This document shows positions 25,978 to 36,265 of a stretch of 64,000 nucleotides of DNA, one piece after another; within the stretch, counting starts at the first letter, position 1; the number at the start of each line of letters is the position of its first letter. Origin of the DNA: an uncultured Prevotella sp. (lineage in GTDB: Bacteria; Bacteroidota; Bacteroidia; Bacteroidales; Bacteroidaceae); contig CAKPYB010000001.1 of NCBI GenBank assembly GCA_934202525.1, forward strand, positions 62,001 through 126,000, read 5' to 3'. The translations under genes were made by a program, and so were the position numbers. The notes below the pieces were generated by a model, which worked only from the letters and a program-made list of their open reading frames with translations, was not told the DNA's origin and made no database searches.

Positions 25978-26964
25978 TTGATAGAGAAACATATTGTACT
26001 CGAAGATATCGATCCAGTGATGTTCTACGGTGTGAACAACGCCCACCTGCAGATGATTAAATCGCTGTATCCTAAGTTGCGTATCGTAGCACGCGACAAC
26101 GTGATTCGTGTGCTCGGCGACGAAGAGGAAATGGCAAAGGTGGAAGAGGATATTGAGCAGATGCGCAAGCACTTGCTTAAATACAACATGCTCAATGATG
26201 AAGACATCCTGGACATCGTGAAAGGAAAACAGACCAAGGCGGACAGCGTGAAAGGCGTACTGGTATACAGCATCAGCGGCCGACCTATCAAGAGCCGCAG
26301 CGAAAACCAGCAGCAGCTGATAGATGCTTACGAGAAGAACGACATGGTATTTGCCGTGGGACCAGCCGGTACCGGCAAGACCTATCTCAGCATTGCCCTT
26401 GCCGTAAAGGCGCTCAAAGAGAAAGCCATCAAGAAAATCATCCTCTCACGACCAGCCGTAGAAGCCGGCGAAAAACTCGGTTTCCTGCCTGGCGATATGA
26501 AAGACAAAATTGACCCATACCTCCAGCCGCTCTACGATGCGCTGGAAGACATGATACCTGCCGTAAAGCTGCAGGATATGATGGAAAAGCACATTATCCA
26601 GATTGCTCCGCTCGCCTTTATGCGCGGACGCACACTTAGCGATGCCGTCGTCATCCTCGACGAGGCGCAGAACACAACCTCCCAACAGATTCGCATGTTC
26701 CTAACCCGTATGGGCATGAACACCAAGATGATTATCACCGGCGACCTGACACAGATAGACCTGCCACGCGAACAGCGAAGCGGACTGAAAGAGGCGCTCA
26801 AGATTCTGGACGGCGTGGAAGGCATCGGAGTGGTGAAGCTGGGACAGAAGGATATCGTGCGCCACAAACTCGTAACCCGCATCGTCAACGCATACGACAA
26901 GTATGACAAGGAGAGAGCGGAAGCACGGGAAGCCCAGAAAGCAGAAAAAGATAATTCAAAATAA
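25978..26964 (+). CDS. phoH: PhoH-like ATPase
   Basis: 328 residues beginning with a TTG codon (MIEKHIVLEDIDPVMFYG); no in-frame ATG precedes the conserved N-terminus. A KH-like N-terminal region (about 15-70) is followed by a P-loop ATPase with Walker A GPAGTGKTYLS (near residue 130), SRPAVEAGEKLGFLPGDM, Walker B VVILDEAQNTT and ITGDLTQIDLP. It is a cytoplasmic ATPase of uncertain role, linked in other bacteria to RNA metabolism together with YbeY. It is the first gene of a plus-strand run through pyrF. Confidence 0.92.
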   Translation: MIEKHIVLEDIDPVMFYGVNNAHLQMIKSLYPKLRIVARDNVIRVLGDEEEMAKVEEDIEQMRKHLLKYNMLNDEDILDIVKGKQTKADSVKGVLVYSISGRPIKSRSENQQQLIDAYEKNDMVFAVGPAGTGKTYLSIALAVKALKEKAIKKIILSRPAVEAGEKLGFLPGDMKDKIDPYLQPLYDALEDMIPAVKLQDMMEKHIIQIAPLAFMRGRTLSDAVVILDEAQNTTSQQIRMFLTRMGMNTKMIITGDLTQIDLPREQRSGLKEALKILDGVEGIGVVKLGQKDIVRHKLVTRIVNAYDKYDKERAEAREAQKAEKDNSK

Positions 26965-27042
26965 TCAGAATTAAGAATGAACAGAATGATTCTTTAAAAA
27001 TAGATTTCATCAAGAATGCAGATCATAAATAAAGCATATCAT

Positions 27043-27077
27043 AAAGTTCAAAGTTCAAAATTCAAAGTTCAAAGTAA
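27043..27077 (+). repeat. Heptamer repeat leading into purC
   Basis: AAAGTTC, AAAGTTC, AAAATTC, AAAGTTC, AAAGTAA in one phase, ending one base before the purC ATG. The preceding 14 bases (AAGCATATCATAAA) also stand before purM. Confidence 0.85.
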
Positions 27078-27078
27078 A

Positions 27079-28029
27079 ATGAAAGCATTAACAAAGACAG
27101 ATTTCCATTTTGATGGACAGAAGAGTGTTTACCACGGTAAAGTACGTGATGTGTATGACATTAACGACGACATCCTCGTGATGGTCGCTACCGACAGAAT
27201 CTCAGCGTTCGACGTTGTTCTGCCTAAGGGTATCCCTTTCAAAGGACAGGTGCTCAATCAGATTGCAGCTAAGTTCCTGGACACAACTACAGACATCTGT
27301 CCAAACTGGAAGTTGGCTACTCCAGACCCAATGGTTACCGTAGGTTTGAAGTGCGAAGGTTTCCGCGTGGAGATGATCATCCGTTCTATCCTCACCGGTA
27401 GTGCATGGCGCGAGTATCAGAAGGGCTGCCGCGAGATCTGCGGTGTGAAGTTGCCAGACGGTATGCGCGAGAACCAGCGTTTCCCAGAGCCTATCATCAC
27501 CCCTACTACAAAGGCTGACGAGGGTCACGACATGAATATCTCTAAGGAAGAGATTATCGCCCAGGGTATTGTTAGTGCAGAGGATTACGCTGTGATGGAG
27601 GACTACACACGCCGCATCTTCGCCCGCGGTCAGGAAATCGCTGCCAAGCAGGGATTGATTCTCGTAGATACCAAGTACGAGTTCGGCAAGCGCGACGGCA
27701 AGGTTTATCTCATCGATGAGATCCACACTCCAGACTCTAGCCGCTACTTCTATGCAGACGGTTACGAGGAGAAGTTTGAGAAGGGTGAGCCACAGCGCCA
27801 GCTCTCTAAGGAGTTCGTTCGTCAGTGGCTTATCGAGCACAACTTCATGAACGAGCCAGGCCAGACTATGCCAGAGATTACCGACGAGTATGCAGAGAGC
27901 GTATCCGACCGCTACATCGAACTCTACGAGCACATCACCGGCGAGAAGTTTGACAAGGCTGCAGAGGAAGGCGACATCGCTGCCCGCATCGAGAAGAACG
28001 TAAGCGAGTGGCTTGCTGCACACAAGTAA
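27079..28029 (+). CDS. purC: Phosphoribosylaminoimidazole-succinocarboxamide synthase
   Basis: 316 residues from the Met at 27079 ([13 protein letters not shown]); the frame is open farther upstream only because the heptamer repeat happens to lack stops. SAICAR synthase signatures: [47 protein letters not shown] and the C-terminal [12 protein letters not shown]. It joins CAIR with aspartate in purine synthesis. It lies downstream of phoH and 9 bases upstream of menG. Confidence 0.96.
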   Translation: MKALTKTDFHFDGQKSVYHGKVRDVYDINDDILVMVATDRISAFDVVLPKGIPFKGQVLNQIAAKFLDTTTDICPNWKLATPDPMVTVGLKCEGFRVEMIIRSILTGSAWREYQKGCREICGVKLPDGMRENQRFPEPIITPTTKADEGHDMNISKEEIIAQGIVSAEDYAVMEDYTRRIFARGQEIAAKQGLILVDTKYEFGKRDGKVYLIDEIHTPDSSRYFYADGYEEKFEKGEPQRQLSKEFVRQWLIEHNFMNEPGQTMPEITDEYAESVSDRYIELYEHITGEKFDKAAEEGDIAARIEKNVSEWLAAHK

Positions 28030-28038
28030 ACTATATAT

Positions 28039-28773
28039 ATGTATAAGCAAGAACAGATAAAGCCCTACGAGGGCACAGGAGACAAGGGCAAGCTGGTAGA
28101 GGAGATGTTCGACAACATCGCCCCTACCTACGATACCCTGAACCACCGTCTCTCGTGGGATATCGATAAGGGATGGCGCAAGAAGGCAATCAGGCGTCTT
28201 GCGCCCTTCTCTCCTAAAAAGATGCTCGACATCGCTACCGGTACCGGCGATTTCGCCATCCTTGCCGCACAGATGCTACATCCCGACCATCTGATCGGAG
28301 CAGACATCTCGGAAGGCATGATGGAGATAGGCAGACAGAAGGTAAAGCAGCTGGGACTGGAAAACACCATCTCCTTTGCCAAGGAAGACTGCCTCAACCT
28401 CTCGTTCCAGGACGAGAGCTTCGACGCTGTAACCGCAGCCTTCGGTATCAGGAACTTCCAGAACCTGGATCAGGGACTGAAGGAAATGTGCCGGGTACTG
28501 AAAAAAGGCGGACATCTCTGCATCGTAGAGCTCACCACGCCGGTCAGTTTCCCGATGAAGCAGCTGTTCAGCATCTACAGCAACACTGTCTTGCCGATGT
28601 ATGGCAAACTCATCAGCAAAGACCAGAGCGCCTACAGTTATCTCAACAAGACCATCGAGGCATTCCCTCAGGGCGAGGTCATGATGGAGGTGTTCAAAAA
28701 GGCAGGATTCGCAAAGGCAGAGTTCAAGCGACTCACCTTCGGCATCTGCACACTCTATTTCGCAACCAAATAA
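28039..28773 (+). CDS. menG: Demethylmenaquinone methyltransferase
   Basis: 244 residues, UbiE/MenG family of AdoMet-dependent methyltransferases. Visible: [21 protein letters not shown], motif [22 protein letters not shown], and [24 protein letters not shown]. It performs the last step of menaquinone synthesis. The menI-F-D-B operon at 49657-54096 makes the matching upstream intermediates, and no ubiquinone genes are seen, so menG is preferred over ubiE. It is tightly packed between purC and aroE. Confidence 0.94.
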   Translation: MYKQEQIKPYEGTGDKGKLVEEMFDNIAPTYDTLNHRLSWDIDKGWRKKAIRRLAPFSPKKMLDIATGTGDFAILAAQMLHPDHLIGADISEGMMEIGRQKVKQLGLENTISFAKEDCLNLSFQDESFDAVTAAFGIRNFQNLDQGLKEMCRVLKKGGHLCIVELTTPVSFPMKQLFSIYSNTVLPMYGKLISKDQSAYSYLNKTIEAFPQGEVMMEVFKKAGFAKAEFKRLTFGICTLYFATK

Positions 28774-28785
28774 AACAAAAATATT

Positions 28786-29532
28786 ATGGACAAGTATGGA
28801 CTCATAGGTTACCCTCTGGGGCATTCGTTCTCAAAAAACTATTTCAACGAAAAGTTTGAGAACGAGGGCATCGATGCCCAATACATCAACTTCGAGATAC
28901 CTTCTATCGAAAATCTTACCGAGATTCTCGACTCAAATCCTGAGCTTAAGGGTCTCAACGTCACCATTCCTTACAAGGAGAAAGTGATCAGCTATCTCGA
29001 CGTGGTAAGCCCTGAGGCGAATGCTATCGGAGCCGTCAACGTGATTAAGGTGGAGCACAGAGGCGAAGATATTTATCTGAAAGGATATAACAGCGATGTA
29101 ATCGGTTTTACCAAGAGCATCGAACCTTATATCGAGCCTTATCACAAGAAGGCTCTCATCCTGGGTACAGGCGGAGCTTCAAAGGCTATCAACTTCGGTC
29201 TGAAATCGCTCGGACTGGAAACAGCCTTCGTGAGTCGATACGAGCGTCCGGGTACTATCCAGTACGAAAAAATCACCCCTGAGGTTATCAAGGAGTATAA
29301 CGTCATCGTAAACTGTACCCCAGTGGGCATGTACCCACACGTAGACGAGTGTCCTGCGCTACCTTACGAGGCAATGGACAGCCACACCCTGCTCTACGAC
29401 CTCATCTACAATCCCGACGAAACCCTTTTCATGAAGAAGGGCAAAGAACACGGAGCCACAGTAAAGAATGGCTTGGAGATGCTGCTTCTCCAGGCTTTCG
29501 CCAGCTGGGACTTTTGGCACCAGGAAAAATAA
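28786..29532 (+). CDS. aroE: Shikimate dehydrogenase
   Basis: 248 residues, slightly short for the family. Shikimate-binding N-terminus with YPLGHSFSKNYF and LKGLNVTIPYKEKV (catalytic Lys). The NADP-binding loop is ILGTGGASKAINF, followed by NCTPVGMYPH and the C-terminal NGLEMLLLQA. It reduces 3-dehydroshikimate in the aromatic amino acid pathway. It starts 12 bases after menG, so it is co-transcribed. Confidence 0.95.
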   Translation: MDKYGLIGYPLGHSFSKNYFNEKFENEGIDAQYINFEIPSIENLTEILDSNPELKGLNVTIPYKEKVISYLDVVSPEANAIGAVNVIKVEHRGEDIYLKGYNSDVIGFTKSIEPYIEPYHKKALILGTGGASKAINFGLKSLGLETAFVSRYERPGTIQYEKITPEVIKEYNVIVNCTPVGMYPHVDECPALPYEAMDSHTLLYDLIYNPDETLFMKKGKEHGATVKNGLEMLLLQAFASWDFWHQEK

Positions 29533-29541
29533 GCATATCAT

Positions 29542-29569
29542 AAAGTTCAAAGAACAAAATTCAAAGTAA
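29542..29569 (+). repeat. Heptamer repeat leading into purM
   Basis: AAAGTTC, AAAGAAC, AAAATTC, AAAGTAA in one phase, ending 4 bases before the ATG. Same flank (AAGCATATCATAAA) and nearly the same words as before purC. Confidence 0.8.
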
Positions 29570-29573
29570 GAAT

Positions 29574-30740
29574 ATGAGTAACAATAGATATATGATGCGC
29601 GGTGTTAGCGCAGCAAAGGAAGATGTTCACAACGCTATCAAGAACATCGACAAGGGTATCTTCCCACAGGCTTTCTGCAAGATCATACCTGATATCTTGG
29701 GCGGCGACCCAGAGTATTGTAACATTATGCATGCCGACGGTGCAGGTACCAAGTCGAGCTTGGCCTACATGTACTGGAAGGAGACGGGCGACCTCTCTGT
29801 ATGGAAAGGTATCGCTCAAGATGCTATCGTGATGAATACCGACGACCTGCTCTGCGTGGGCGCCGTAGATAACATCCTCGTAAGCTCTACCATCGGCCGC
29901 AACAAGATGCTCATCCCAGGCGAGGTAATCTCAGCTATCATCAACGGTACTGACGACCTGCTCCACGAGATGCGTGAGATGGGTATCGGCATCTATCCTA
30001 CCGGCGGTGAGACTGCTGACGTAGGCGACCTGGTTCGTACTATCATCGTTGACTCTACCGTTACCTGCCGCATGAAGCGCAGCGATGTCATCAACAACGC
30101 CAACATCCGTCCAGGCGATGTCATCGTAGGTCTTTCTTCTACAGGTCAGGCTACTTACGAGAAGAAGTACAACGGCGGTATGGGCAGCAACGGACTTACT
30201 TCTGCCCGCCACGATGTATTTGCCAAGTATCTCGCAGAGAACTATCCTGAGAGCTACGACCACGCCGTGCCAGACGAGTTGGTTTACAGCGGTAAGTATA
30301 AGTTGACAGATGAGGTAGAGGGTTCACCTATCAATGCCGGAGAACTGGTACTCTCTCCTACCCGTACCTACGCTCCTGTCATCAAGAAGATTCTCGACGA
30401 GCTCCGCCCAGAGGTTCACGGTATGGTTCACTGCACCGGTGGTGCCCAGACCAAGGTTCTTCACTTCGTAGGCGAGAACTGCAAGGTAGTGAAGGACAAC
30501 ATGTTCCCAGTACCTCCACTCTTCAAGGCTATCCACGACTGCTCAGAGACCGACTGGAAGGAGATGTATCAGGTATTCAACATGGGTCACCGCATGGAGA
30601 TCTACGTACGTCCTGAGGTTGCCGAGAAGGTTATCGCCATCAGCAAGAGCTTCAACATCGATGCCCAGATTGTGGGTCACATCGAGGAAGGCAAGCGCAG
30701 CCTGACCATCAAGAGCGAATTCGGAACATTCGAATACTAA
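29574..30740 (+). CDS. purM: Phosphoribosylformylglycinamidine cyclo-ligase (AIR synthase)
   Basis: 388 residues, the longer form common in Bacteroidetes. PurM/PurL-superfamily signatures: MHADGAGTKSSLAYMYWK, AIVMNTDDLLCVGA, the glycine-rich YPTGGETADVGDLVRT, GDVIVGLSSTGQATYE and MVHCTGGAQTKVL. It closes the imidazole ring to give AIR, with ATP, in purine synthesis. The related PurL family is much longer, so purM is secure. Confidence 0.93.
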   Translation: MSNNRYMMRGVSAAKEDVHNAIKNIDKGIFPQAFCKIIPDILGGDPEYCNIMHADGAGTKSSLAYMYWKETGDLSVWKGIAQDAIVMNTDDLLCVGAVDNILVSSTIGRNKMLIPGEVISAIINGTDDLLHEMREMGIGIYPTGGETADVGDLVRTIIVDSTVTCRMKRSDVINNANIRPGDVIVGLSSTGQATYEKKYNGGMGSNGLTSARHDVFAKYLAENYPESYDHAVPDELVYSGKYKLTDEVEGSPINAGELVLSPTRTYAPVIKKILDELRPEVHGMVHCTGGAQTKVLHFVGENCKVVKDNMFPVPPLFKAIHDCSETDWKEMYQVFNMGHRMEIYVRPEVAEKVIAISKSFNIDAQIVGHIEEGKRSLTIKSEFGTFEY

Positions 30741-30757
30741 AAATAGAATTAAAATTA

Positions 30758-31867
30758 ATGGATAATAACAACATATTACAGAAGCTAGAAGGCTTAGAGA
30801 GCCGATACGAGGAAGTAAGCACCCTCATTACCGACCCAGATGTCATCGCCGACCAGCCACGCTACGTGAAGCTCACCAAGGAATGGAAAGACCTGGGTGA
30901 CATCATGGACGCACGCAAGCGATACATCAACTGCCTGAACAGCATCAAGGAGGCAAAGGACATCCTTGCCAACGAGAGCGATCCGGAAATGAAGGAGATG
31001 GCTCGCGAAGAACTCAACGAGAACGAGGCGCTGCAGCCTAAACTCGAAGAAGAAATCAAGATTGCGCTGGTACCTAAGGATCCAGAAGACGCCAAGAACG
31101 TACAGATGGAAATCCGAGGCGGTGCCGGAGGCGACGAGGCTGCCCTCTTTGCAGGCGACCTATTTAATATGTATAAGAAATACTGCGAATCGAAGGGATG
31201 GACCGTCAGCGTGACTTCTGTTTCTGAAGGCGCAGTAGGTGGATACAAGGAAATCGACTTCGCTGTAAGCGGTACTGACGTTTACGGTACATTGAAGTAC
31301 GAATCAGGTGTTCACCGTGTTCAGCGTGTGCCTGCTACTGAAACTCAGGGCCGTATGCACACCTCAGCTGCTACCGTGGCCGTATTGCCAGAGGCAGACA
31401 AGTTTGAGGTGAACATCAACGAAGGAGACATCAAGTGGGATACCTTCCGAAGCTCAGGTGCCGGTGGTCAGAACGTGAACAAGGTGGAGTCTGGAGTACG
31501 TCTCCGCTATCCTTGGAAGAACCCTAACACAGGCGAGGTAGAGGAAATCCTCATCGAGTGTACCGAGACCCGTGACCAGCCAAAGAACAAGGAGCGTGCC
31601 TTGAGCCGCCTCTATACATTCATCCACGACCGTGAGCACCAGAAGTATGTTGACGATATCGCCAGCCGCCGCAAGAGCCTCGTATCTACCGGCGACCGCA
31701 GTGCGAAAATCCGTACCTACAACTTCCCACAGGGCCGTGTTACCGACCACCGTATCGGTTACACCACTCACGACCTCAACGGTTTCCTAGCAGGTGATAT
31801 CCAGGACATGATTGATGCCCTGACCGTAGCCGAGAACGCAGAGAAGCTGAAAGAAACAGAATTGTAA
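30758..31867 (+). CDS. prfA: Peptide chain release factor 1
   Basis: 369 residues. The stop-codon-recognition motif is PAT ([10 protein letters not shown]), which marks RF1 rather than RF2 (SPF). The catalytic GGQ lies near residue 235 in [15 protein letters not shown]. It releases peptides at UAA and UAG on the ribosome. It starts 17 bases after purM and is followed by a stem-loop (31874-31906) before pyrF. Confidence 0.97.
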   Translation: MDNNNILQKLEGLESRYEEVSTLITDPDVIADQPRYVKLTKEWKDLGDIMDARKRYINCLNSIKEAKDILANESDPEMKEMAREELNENEALQPKLEEEIKIALVPKDPEDAKNVQMEIRGGAGGDEAALFAGDLFNMYKKYCESKGWTVSVTSVSEGAVGGYKEIDFAVSGTDVYGTLKYESGVHRVQRVPATETQGRMHTSAATVAVLPEADKFEVNINEGDIKWDTFRSSGAGGQNVNKVESGVRLRYPWKNPNTGEVEEILIECTETRDQPKNKERALSRLYTFIHDREHQKYVDDIASRRKSLVSTGDRSAKIRTYNFPQGRVTDHRIGYTTHDLNGFLAGDIQDMIDALTVAENAEKLKETEL

Positions 31868-31873
31868 AACCCC

Positions 31874-31906
31874 GATTCATCGTTCCGTACTTCGGGGCGA
31901 TGAATC
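31874..31906 (+). promoter_or_regulatory. Intercistronic stem-loop between prfA and pyrF
   Basis: Perfect 9-bp stem GATTCATCG/CGATGAATC with a GC-rich 15-base loop and no T-run. It may be an RNA processing or stabilising hairpin. Confidence 0.5.
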
Positions 31907-31922
31907 ATCATATCAATCCATT

Positions 31923-32765
31923 ATGAACAGAAAAGAACTCGTAGAGCAGATTTTCGCCAAGAAGAGTTTCTTGTGCGTAGGTCTTGACACAGATATCAAC
32001 AAGTTGCCTAAGTGCATCATCGAGAGTGAAGACATCCAGGGCGCAGAAGCCGAAATGATATTCAGATTCAACAAGGCTATCATCGACGCAACAGCCCCTT
32101 ACTGTGTGGCTTACAAGCCAAACCTGGCTTTCTATGAGAGCCGCGGCATCGATGGCATGATTGCCTTCGAAAACACCATCAAGTATCTCCACAGCCACTA
32201 TCCAAACCACTTCATCATCGCAGATGCCAAGCGCGGCGATATCGGCAACACCAGCAAGATGTATGCCCAGACATTCTTCGAGGAGTACAATATCGACTCT
32301 GTAACCGTAGCTCCTTATATGGGCGAGGATTCAGTCAAGCCATTCCTCGAGTATGACGGCAAGTGGGTTATCCTCCTGGCACTTACCAGCAACAAGGGTA
32401 GCCACGACTTCCAGCTCACCGAGGATAAGGAGGGCGAGCGCCTCTTCGAAAAGGTTCTGAAGAAGAGCCAGGAATGGGGCAACGATGAGAACATGATGTA
32501 TGTAGTAGGCGCTACACAGGGCAAGATGTTCGAAGACATCCGCAAGGTGGCTCCTAACCACTTCCTCCTCGTACCGGGCGTAGGTGCACAGGGTGGCAGC
32601 CTGCAGGAGGTTTGCAAGTATGGCATCATCAAGGACTGCGGCTTGCTCGTCAACTCTTCCCGCGGCATCATCTATGCCAGCAACGGCGATGACTTTGCTG
32701 AGGTAGCAGGTCAGAAAGCTAAGGAGTTGCAGGCTGAAATGGCAGCAGAACTTGCTAAGTTATAA
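31923..32765 (+). CDS. pyrF: Orotidine 5'-phosphate decarboxylase (type 2)
   Basis: 280 residues, the long (type 2) form. The catalytic [10 protein letters not shown] motif is near residue 100. [14 protein letters not shown] is at the N-terminus and [13 protein letters not shown] binds phosphate. It converts OMP to UMP, the last step of de novo pyrimidine synthesis. It is the last gene of the phoH-to-pyrF run; a long stem-loop follows. Confidence 0.96.
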   Translation: MNRKELVEQIFAKKSFLCVGLDTDINKLPKCIIESEDIQGAEAEMIFRFNKAIIDATAPYCVAYKPNLAFYESRGIDGMIAFENTIKYLHSHYPNHFIIADAKRGDIGNTSKMYAQTFFEEYNIDSVTVAPYMGEDSVKPFLEYDGKWVILLALTSNKGSHDFQLTEDKEGERLFEKVLKKSQEWGNDENMMYVVGATQGKMFEDIRKVAPNHFLLVPGVGAQGGSLQEVCKYGIIKDCGLLVNSSRGIIYASNGDDFAEVAGQKAKELQAEMAAELAKL

Positions 32766-32773
32766 AAACTCAA

Positions 32774-32815
32774 TTTAGGCGCAAAGTATCTTAAAAAAGA
32801 GGCTTTGCGCCTAAA
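32774..32815 (+). terminator. Stem-loop after pyrF
   Basis: Perfect 13-bp arms (TTTAGGCGCAAAG 32774-32786 with 32803-32815). T-run weak on the plus strand. Confidence 0.6.
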
Positions 32816-32884
32816 AAATACCCTTTTATGGGGCGAAAAAGCAAAATATTACAAAATAAAGTCGAGAATCTAAATCTTTTTTGC

Positions 32885-32892
32885 TATTTTTG
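32885..32892 (+). promoter_or_regulatory. Possible -7 box of the lpx operon
   Basis: TATTTTTG, 75 bases before lpxD; no clear -33 TTTG at the right distance. Confidence 0.4.
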
Positions 32893-32967
32893 CAAACAAA
32901 TTGCGGTTACCTAAAGGTAATGATGCCTTGGGAACCTAAATAAAACAAACTAGAAGTCAGATAAATT

Positions 32968-33999
32968 ATGGAATTTACCGCTCAACAAATAGCCCAGTTC
33001 GTTCAGGGCCGTGTGGAAGGTGATGAGAACGCAACAGTCAACACCTTCGCAAAAATCGAAGAAGGTAAGGAAGGCGCTATCTCGTTCCTTTCTAACCCTA
33101 AATACACTCATTATGTTTACGAAACCAAGTCAAGCATCGTACTCATTGATGAGAACGTAGAATTGGAACACCCTGTCAGCACAACCCTCATCCGTGTGAA
33201 GAATGCATACGAGTGTGTGGCTAAGCTCCTGCAGATGTACGAATCCATGAAGCCTAAGAAGACCGGCATCGATCCGCTGGCTTTCGTATCTCCAAAGGCT
33301 AAGGTGGCTGAAGGTGTATATGTAGGTGCTTTCGCGTATATCAGCGATGGTGCAGAGGTAGGCGAAGGTAGCCAGATTTATCCTCATGCCTACATCGGAG
33401 AGGGTGTGAAGATTGGTAAGAATGCACTCATCTATCCGAACGTTACCGTATATCACGGCTGTAAATTAGGCAATAACGTTACGCTTCATGCCGGTTGTGT
33501 AATCGGTGCCGACGGATTCGGATTCGCTCCAGGTCCTGAAGGATACGACAAGATTCCTCAGATTGGTATCGTTACCATCGAAGATGATGTAGAGATTGGT
33601 GCCAACACCTGTGTTGACCGTTCTACAATGGGTTCTACCTATGTTCGTAAGGGCGTAAAGCTCGACAACCTCGTACAGATTGCCCACAATACCGACATTG
33701 GCGCCAACACCGTGATGTCTTCTCAGGTAGGTGTAGCAGGCAGTACAAAGGTAGGCGAATGGTGTATGTTTGGCGGTCAGGTGGGTATTGCCGGCCACAT
33801 CACTATCGGCGATAAGGTGTTCCTCGGTGCCCAGAGCGGTGTTCCGGGCAGCCTCAAGAGCGGCCAGCAGCTCATCGGAACTCCTCCTATGGAGCAGCGC
33901 GCTTACTTCAAGTCACAGGCTATCTTCCGTCGTTTGCCTGACATGTACAAGGAACTCAACGACCTGAAGAAGCAGATTGAAGAACTGAAGAAAAAGTAA
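32968..33999 (+). CDS. lpxD: UDP-3-O-acylglucosamine N-acyltransferase
   Basis: 343 residues. The N-terminal uridine-binding domain (about 1-100) is followed by a left-handed beta-helix of hexapeptide repeats (about 100-310) and a C-terminal helix ([16 protein letters not shown]). The catalytic His lies in [10 protein letters not shown]. It adds the second hydroxyacyl chain in lipid A synthesis, from acyl-ACP. It is the first gene of lpxD, lpxC-fabZ, lpxA. Confidence 0.96.
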   Translation: MEFTAQQIAQFVQGRVEGDENATVNTFAKIEEGKEGAISFLSNPKYTHYVYETKSSIVLIDENVELEHPVSTTLIRVKNAYECVAKLLQMYESMKPKKTGIDPLAFVSPKAKVAEGVYVGAFAYISDGAEVGEGSQIYPHAYIGEGVKIGKNALIYPNVTVYHGCKLGNNVTLHAGCVIGADGFGFAPGPEGYDKIPQIGIVTIEDDVEIGANTCVDRSTMGSTYVRKGVKLDNLVQIAHNTDIGANTVMSSQVGVAGSTKVGEWCMFGGQVGIAGHITIGDKVFLGAQSGVPGSLKSGQQLIGTPPMEQRAYFKSQAIFRRLPDMYKELNDLKKQIEELKKK

Positions 34000-34008
34000 A
34001 TTTTCAAT

Positions 34009-34081
34009 GTTAAATGTGAAGTGTTATTGTTAAATGAGCGAATGCCACAACAAGTTAACACTTAACATTTAACACTTAACA
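34009..34081 (+). repeat. Two opposing heptamer blocks between lpxD and lpxC-fabZ
   Basis: The left block (TGTTAAA, TGTGAAG, TGTTATT, from 34009) and right block (GTTAACA, CTTAACA, TTTAACA, CTTAACA, 34054-34081) are largely complementary and can fold as a hairpin. The right block ends 15 bases before the ATG. Confidence 0.75.
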
Positions 34082-34096
34082 TTAAAATAAATCGTT

Positions 34097-35479
34097 ATGT
34101 CAAAACAGAAGACACTGAAAGGTAGTTTCTCTCTTTGCGGAAAGGGTTTGCATACAGGCTTGAGCCTCACCGTAACATTCAATCCAGCACCAGAGAACAC
34201 CGGTTATAAAATACAGCGCATCGACCTTGAAGGCGAGCCTGTCATCCAGGCTGTAGCTGAAAACGTTGTTGAAACACAGCGCGGTACCGTACTCGGTAAG
34301 GGCGACATCCGCGTTTCTACCATCGAGCATGGTATGTCAGCACTCTATGCCCTCGGCATCGACAACTGTCTCATCCAGGTAAATGGTCCTGAGTTCCCTA
34401 TCCTCGACGGTTCTGCTGCTCCGTATGTAGAGAAGATCCAGAGCATAGGCATCCAGGAGCAGAATGCTGAGAAAGACTACTACATCATACGTCATAAGAT
34501 TGAGGTGAAAGATGATAATGGGTCTGTCATCACCATCCTTCCTGACGAGGACTTCAGCATCACAGCCATGTGTTCTTTCGAGAGCAAATTCATCAACAGC
34601 CAGTTTGCTACCCTCGAAAAGATGGAGACATACGCAGAGGAGATTGCATCAGCCCGTACCTTCGTTTTCGTACGCGACATCATGCCTCTGATCCAGGCTA
34701 ACCTCATTAAGGGTGGTGACCTGGACAATGCCATCGTTATCTACGAGCGCCAGGTAGAACAGGCTCAGCTCGACCAGCTCGCCGACCATCTCAAGGTGCC
34801 TCACATGGATGCCAACAAGCTGGGTTACATCCAGCACCGCCCATTGCAGTGGGAGAACGAATGTACACGTCATAAACTGCTCGATATCATCGGCGATATG
34901 GCACTCATAGGCAAGCCTATCAAGGGCCGCATCATCGCTACGCGTCCAGGCCATACCGTAAACAACAAGTTCGCCCGCCTCATGCGCAAGGAGATTCGCA
35001 AGCACGAGATTCAGGCTCCTATCTACGATCCTAACGAGGAGCCAATCATGGATAATATCCGCATCCGTCAGCTCCTGCCTCACCGCTACCCTATGCAGCT
35101 GGTCGATAAGGTCATTGCTATGGGTCCTAACAGCATCGTGGGCGTAAAGAATGTAACCAGCAACGAGCCTTTCTTCACCGGTCATTTCCCTGAAGAGCCG
35201 GTTATGCCAGGCGTTCTCCAGGTAGAGGCGATGGCACAGTGTGGCGGTCTGCTCGTATTGAACCAGCTGGAAGAGCCTGAGCGCTGGAGTACTTACTTCA
35301 TGAAGCTCGATGATGTGAAGTTCCGCAAGAAGGTGGTTCCGGGCGATACCCTCCTCTTCCGTGTGGAGTTGCTCGCACCCGTGCGTCATGGCATCAGCTC
35401 TATGAAGGGCTACATGTTCGTAGGCGACCAGGTAGTGGCAGAAGCTACTTTCACAGCACAGATTGTTAAGAACAAGTAA
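34097..35479 (+). CDS. lpxC/fabZ: Fused LpxC deacetylase and FabZ dehydratase
   Basis: 460 residues. Residues 1 to about 300 are LpxC, with metal ligands in VSTIEHGMSAL and in TRHKLLDIIGD (HxxxD). Residues about 315-460 are FabZ, a hot-dog dehydratase with catalytic His in LPHRYPMQLVDKV and Glu in MPGVLQVEAMAQ. LpxC commits UDP-acyl-GlcNAc to lipid A; FabZ dehydrates hydroxyacyl-ACP for phospholipid acyl chains, so both compete for the same hydroxyacyl pool. The fusion is typical of Bacteroidetes. Confidence 0.97.
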   Translation: MSKQKTLKGSFSLCGKGLHTGLSLTVTFNPAPENTGYKIQRIDLEGEPVIQAVAENVVETQRGTVLGKGDIRVSTIEHGMSALYALGIDNCLIQVNGPEFPILDGSAAPYVEKIQSIGIQEQNAEKDYYIIRHKIEVKDDNGSVITILPDEDFSITAMCSFESKFINSQFATLEKMETYAEEIASARTFVFVRDIMPLIQANLIKGGDLDNAIVIYERQVEQAQLDQLADHLKVPHMDANKLGYIQHRPLQWENECTRHKLLDIIGDMALIGKPIKGRIIATRPGHTVNNKFARLMRKEIRKHEIQAPIYDPNEEPIMDNIRIRQLLPHRYPMQLVDKVIAMGPNSIVGVKNVTSNEPFFTGHFPEEPVMPGVLQVEAMAQCGGLLVLNQLEEPERWSTYFMKLDDVKFRKKVVPGDTLLFRVELLAPVRHGISSMKGYMFVGDQVVAEATFTAQIVKNK

Positions 35480-35494
35480 TAATAAAATAGAAAT

Positions 35495-36265
35495 ATGAAT
35501 CAGATTAGTCCATTAGCGTTTGTTCATCCAGAGGCAAAACTCGGTGACAACAACATTATCGGTCCTTTCTGCTATATCGACAAGGACACCGTTTTGGGCG
35601 ATAACAACGTATTGCAGAACAGCGTTACCATCCACGTGGGCGCTCGTATCGGCAACAATAATGAATTTTTCCCAGGCGCCAGCATCTCTACCAAGCCTCA
35701 GGACTTGAAGTTCAAGGGCGAGGTGACAACCTGCGAGGTGGGCGACAACAACAGCATCCGTGAGAACGTTACTATCTCTCGTGGTACAGCCTCTAAGGGC
35801 AAGACCGTAGTAGGCAGCAACAACCTCCTGATGGAGACCGTTCACGTGGCTCACGACTGCGTGCTCGGCAGCGGCTTGATTATCGGCAACTCTACCAAGT
35901 TTGCCGGTGAGGTGGTAGTAGATGACAACGCCATCGTCAGCGCCAACGTTCTCGTTCACCAGTTCTGCCATATCGCAGGTTACGTGATGATCCAGGGCGG
36001 TTGCCGTTTCTCTCAGGATATTCCTCCATACATCATTGCCGGCAAGGAGCCAACCCGCTACTGCAGCATCAACCTCATCGGTCTGCGCCGTCGCGGTTTC
36101 AGCAATGAGACCATCCAGAACATCCACGAGGCTTACCGCCTGCTCTACAGCAAGGGTATATTGAAGGAAGGTATCGAGGAAATCAAGAAGAATCTTGAGG
36201 TTACCAAGGAGATTCAGTACATTATCGACTTCGTAGAGAGTTCTCAGCGAGGCATTATCCGATAA
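35495..36265 (+). CDS. lpxA: UDP-N-acetylglucosamine acyltransferase
   Basis: 256 residues: hexapeptide beta-helix (about 1-190) then a helical C-terminal domain. The catalytic His is in METVHVAHDCVLG (near residue 122). It performs the first acylation in lipid A synthesis using hydroxyacyl-ACP. It starts 15 bases after lpxC-fabZ and ends the lpx unit; an 8-bp-period repeat and a strong terminator follow. Confidence 0.96.
   Translation: MNQISPLAFVHPEAKLGDNNIIGPFCYIDKDTVLGDNNVLQNSVTIHVGARIGNNNEFFPGASISTKPQDLKFKGEVTTCEVGDNNSIRENVTISRGTASKGKTVVGSNNLLMETVHVAHDCVLGSGLIIGNSTKFAGEVVVDDNAIVSANVLVHQFCHIAGYVMIQGGCRFSQDIPPYIIAGKEPTRYCSINLIGLRRRGFSNETIQNIHEAYRLLYSKGILKEGIEEIKKNLEVTKEIQYIIDFVESSQRGIIR

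Noticed and set aside
27016-27078. N-terminal extension of purC through the heptamer repeat
   Set aside because: Translation of the repeat gives low-complexity sequence not part of the family; the conserved start MKALTK is at 27079.
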